DNA of 22,496 nucleotides from CAZAMP01 sp964486455 (GTDB taxonomy: Bacteria; Eisenbacteria; RBG-16-71-46; CAZAMP01): assembly GCA_964486455.1 (NCBI GenBank), contig CAZAMP010000059.1, forward strand, positions 1 to 22,496, written 5' to 3'. Positions 21,610 through 22,496 of this stretch are shown piece by piece; position 1 is the stretch's first letter; each line of letters opens with the position of its first letter. The notes under the pieces are model-generated. The model was not told the DNA's origin and ran no database searches. It worked only from the letters and a program-made list of their open reading frames with translations. The translations under genes and the position numbers were made by a program.

Positions 21610-22158
21610 CTATGTTCCGGAAGCCCCTCTGAGAGACGACTTCTCCGCCGCCCGGCGACCCGCGGCGGTGATGCTCCACGTTGGACCCGGCTTGTCTTCG
21701 AGCCACCCTTCTGCCACGAGGTGCTTGCGCGCGCGCTGGATCATCACCTTCCAGCGCTCGCGTCCTCTCGCCATCGTCTCGAGATCACCGGCCAATAGCG
21801 TGCCACTCATCATGCGTACGACGCCGGGTTCCAAATCGGTCCGGCGGGCTTCTCCGCCACGTTCGGCAAGCGCTTTCAAGATGGGCTGGTAGTAGGCCCA
21901 AAGCGGAGTGACTACCTTCTTGGTGCCGCCACCACCCCCGCCGCGTAGTTCCCGCCAGCGTGTCCTGAGAGCCTCGATATCGCTCTCGAACTGCTGGATC
22001 TCGCGGCCCCGGGTCGCCAATGCCTCCGCCGAGGCGTAGTCGCCCTTGGCCATGGCCTGCCCCGCTATCTGGTTCAGTCCCTTCAGTGCCTTCTTGACAG
22101 TGGCTCGAGCGGAACGAAACGCCTGATCAACTTCCCGAGCATGCGGAATCCGCTTCAT
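21610..22158 (-). CDS. Coiled-coil protein with Mrr_N-like winged helix
   Basis: This 182-aa protein has a helical, probably coiled-coil N-terminus (about residues 10-72, AREVDQAFRSARATVKKALK and GREIQQFESDIEALRTRWRE), a Gly6 linker (73-78), and a winged-helix domain at about 85-172. The latter closely follows the Mrr_N pattern: TPLWAYYQPILKALAERGG, RWKVMIQRARKHLVAEGWL, WSITAAGRRAA. In restriction systems Mrr_N usually sits before an Mrr nuclease domain; none is present here, so this is probably a DNA-binding or adaptor subunit. ATG 22158 overlaps the upstream stop (ATGA), so it is co-translated with the partial gene. It is separated by about 330 bp from abiEi. Confidence 0.8.
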   Translation of the reverse strand: MKRIPHAREVDQAFRSARATVKKALKGLNQIAGQAMAKGDYASAEALATRGREIQQFESDIEALRTRWRELRGGGGGGTKKVVTPLWAYYQPILKALAERGGEARRTDLEPGVVRMMSGTLLAGDLETMARGRERWKVMIQRARKHLVAEGWLEDKPGPTWSITAAGRRAAEKSSLRGASGT

Positions 22159-22496
22159 CGCCGTCCTCCCGTGGCAGCGGCCGGTGCTTGGATCATCTGT
22201 TTCATGTCGAGCGGCTGAGTCAGAATCGAGATGCCGGTCGGGGCCTTTCCGGTCTCGAATACCTTCTCCCAGAAGTCAAGGTTCTGCTTAGGGCCGAAGA
22301 CAGTCGTGCTGAGATTCTTGTCAAACCAGCACGGCAGATGCGAGAGGTTGTCGAAGAAGTTGCGCATCCGATCCCAGAGTTCATCGGGCAAGTGGGTCTG
22401 GAGTAATCGGTCTTCGCGGACCACCTTGGCGGTGTACGCGAAGTAGTTCGCGATAACGAGCCTCGCCCAGCGGAGGATATTCGCCAGTACTTCCTC
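22155..22496 (-). CDS. C-terminal part of an unrecognised protein, cut by the window edge
   Basis: The frame is open from the right edge to TGA at 22155, giving 113 residues. A GTG at 22424 is in frame, but coding-like sequence continues through it to base 22496 (ILRWARLVIANYFAYTAKVV), so the gene is partial. Recognisable only as a compact, aromatic-rich domain: DRLLQTHLPDELWDRMRNFF, LPCWFDKNLSTTVFGPK, NLDFWEKVF, then an Ala/Gly tail. I do not know the family. It is coupled to the winged-helix gene by an ATGA overlap and is probably a partner of it in a restriction- or defence-type module. Confidence 0.75.
   Translation of the reverse strand, partial: EEVLANILRWARLVIANYFAYTAKVVREDRLLQTHLPDELWDRMRNFFDNLSHLPCWFDKNLSTTVFGPKQNLDFWEKVFETGKAPTGISILTQPLDMKQMIQAPAAATGGRR

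Noticed and set aside
13584..22496. Firm Druantia assignment
   Set aside because: The helicase is DruE-like in size and DUF1998 content, but no DruA-D, DruF/G/M or DruH partner can be recognised in the window. The upstream gene is cut by the edge, so the question stays open.
1..22496. CRISPR arrays, tRNA/rRNA genes, insertion sequences, transposases or phage genes
   Set aside because: No regularly spaced identical repeats, no cloverleaf sequence, no transposase or integrase motifs were seen on either strand. tRNA absence was judged by eye only.

Overview
The window is GC-rich bacterial chromosome with tightly packed genes, many -4 (ATGA) overlaps and purine-rich Shine-Dalgarno sites. OmpA-family proteins with TSP3 calcium-type repeats and a DUF3078-type outer-membrane protein point to a Gram-negative (diderm) organism. 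A short protein ending in a W-G-x-I-K-x-x-Y-R tail reminds me of uncharacterised exported proteins of deep-branching FCB/Eisenbacteria-like lineages. That placement is from memory and weak; no rRNA or other phylogenetic marker is present.

Positions 1-7634 are an envelope-stress and osmotic block. A GGDEF diguanylate cyclase enters from the left edge. It converges on an OmpA/TSP3 protein, followed by the decayed tail of a third OmpA paralogue. Then comes a plus-strand operon of ECF sigma factor, small protein and CmpX-like mechanosensitive channel, then a canonical small MscS and a DUF3078 protein. A strong 13-bp hairpin terminator separates these from a second OmpA/TSP3 paralogue on the minus strand. 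Sigma factor, small protein, CmpX-like channel and OmpA porins together recall the Pseudomonas cmpX/cfrX/sigX/oprF locus.

Positions 7795-11422 (minus strand) hold a SpoIIAA/STAS-like protein, a Cys-rich small ORF, and a three-gene operon of DUF2270 membrane protein, SAM methyltransferase with a C-terminal zinc ribbon, and SdiA-regulated-type beta-propeller.

Positions 11484 to the right edge (minus strand) look like a defence island. In transcription order there is the C-terminal end of an unrecognised protein coupled to a coiled-coil/Mrr_N-like winged-helix protein, then a gap. Next is a tight operon abiEi - abiEii - 1976-aa helicase - 62-aa ORF, then another gap and a two-gene operon of AAA+ ATPase and 117-aa protein. 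The helicase is the highlight. It joins a DEAH/Lhr-type helicase, a DUF1998 zinc region, a Vsr/DUF559-like nuclease fold and a C-terminal LexA/UmuD-like S24 autoprotease with an intact Ser-Lys pair and a well-placed Ala-Gly candidate cleavage site. Joined by translational coupling to an AbiE toxin-antitoxin pair, this is a candidate undescribed defence system that could be gated by DNA damage.
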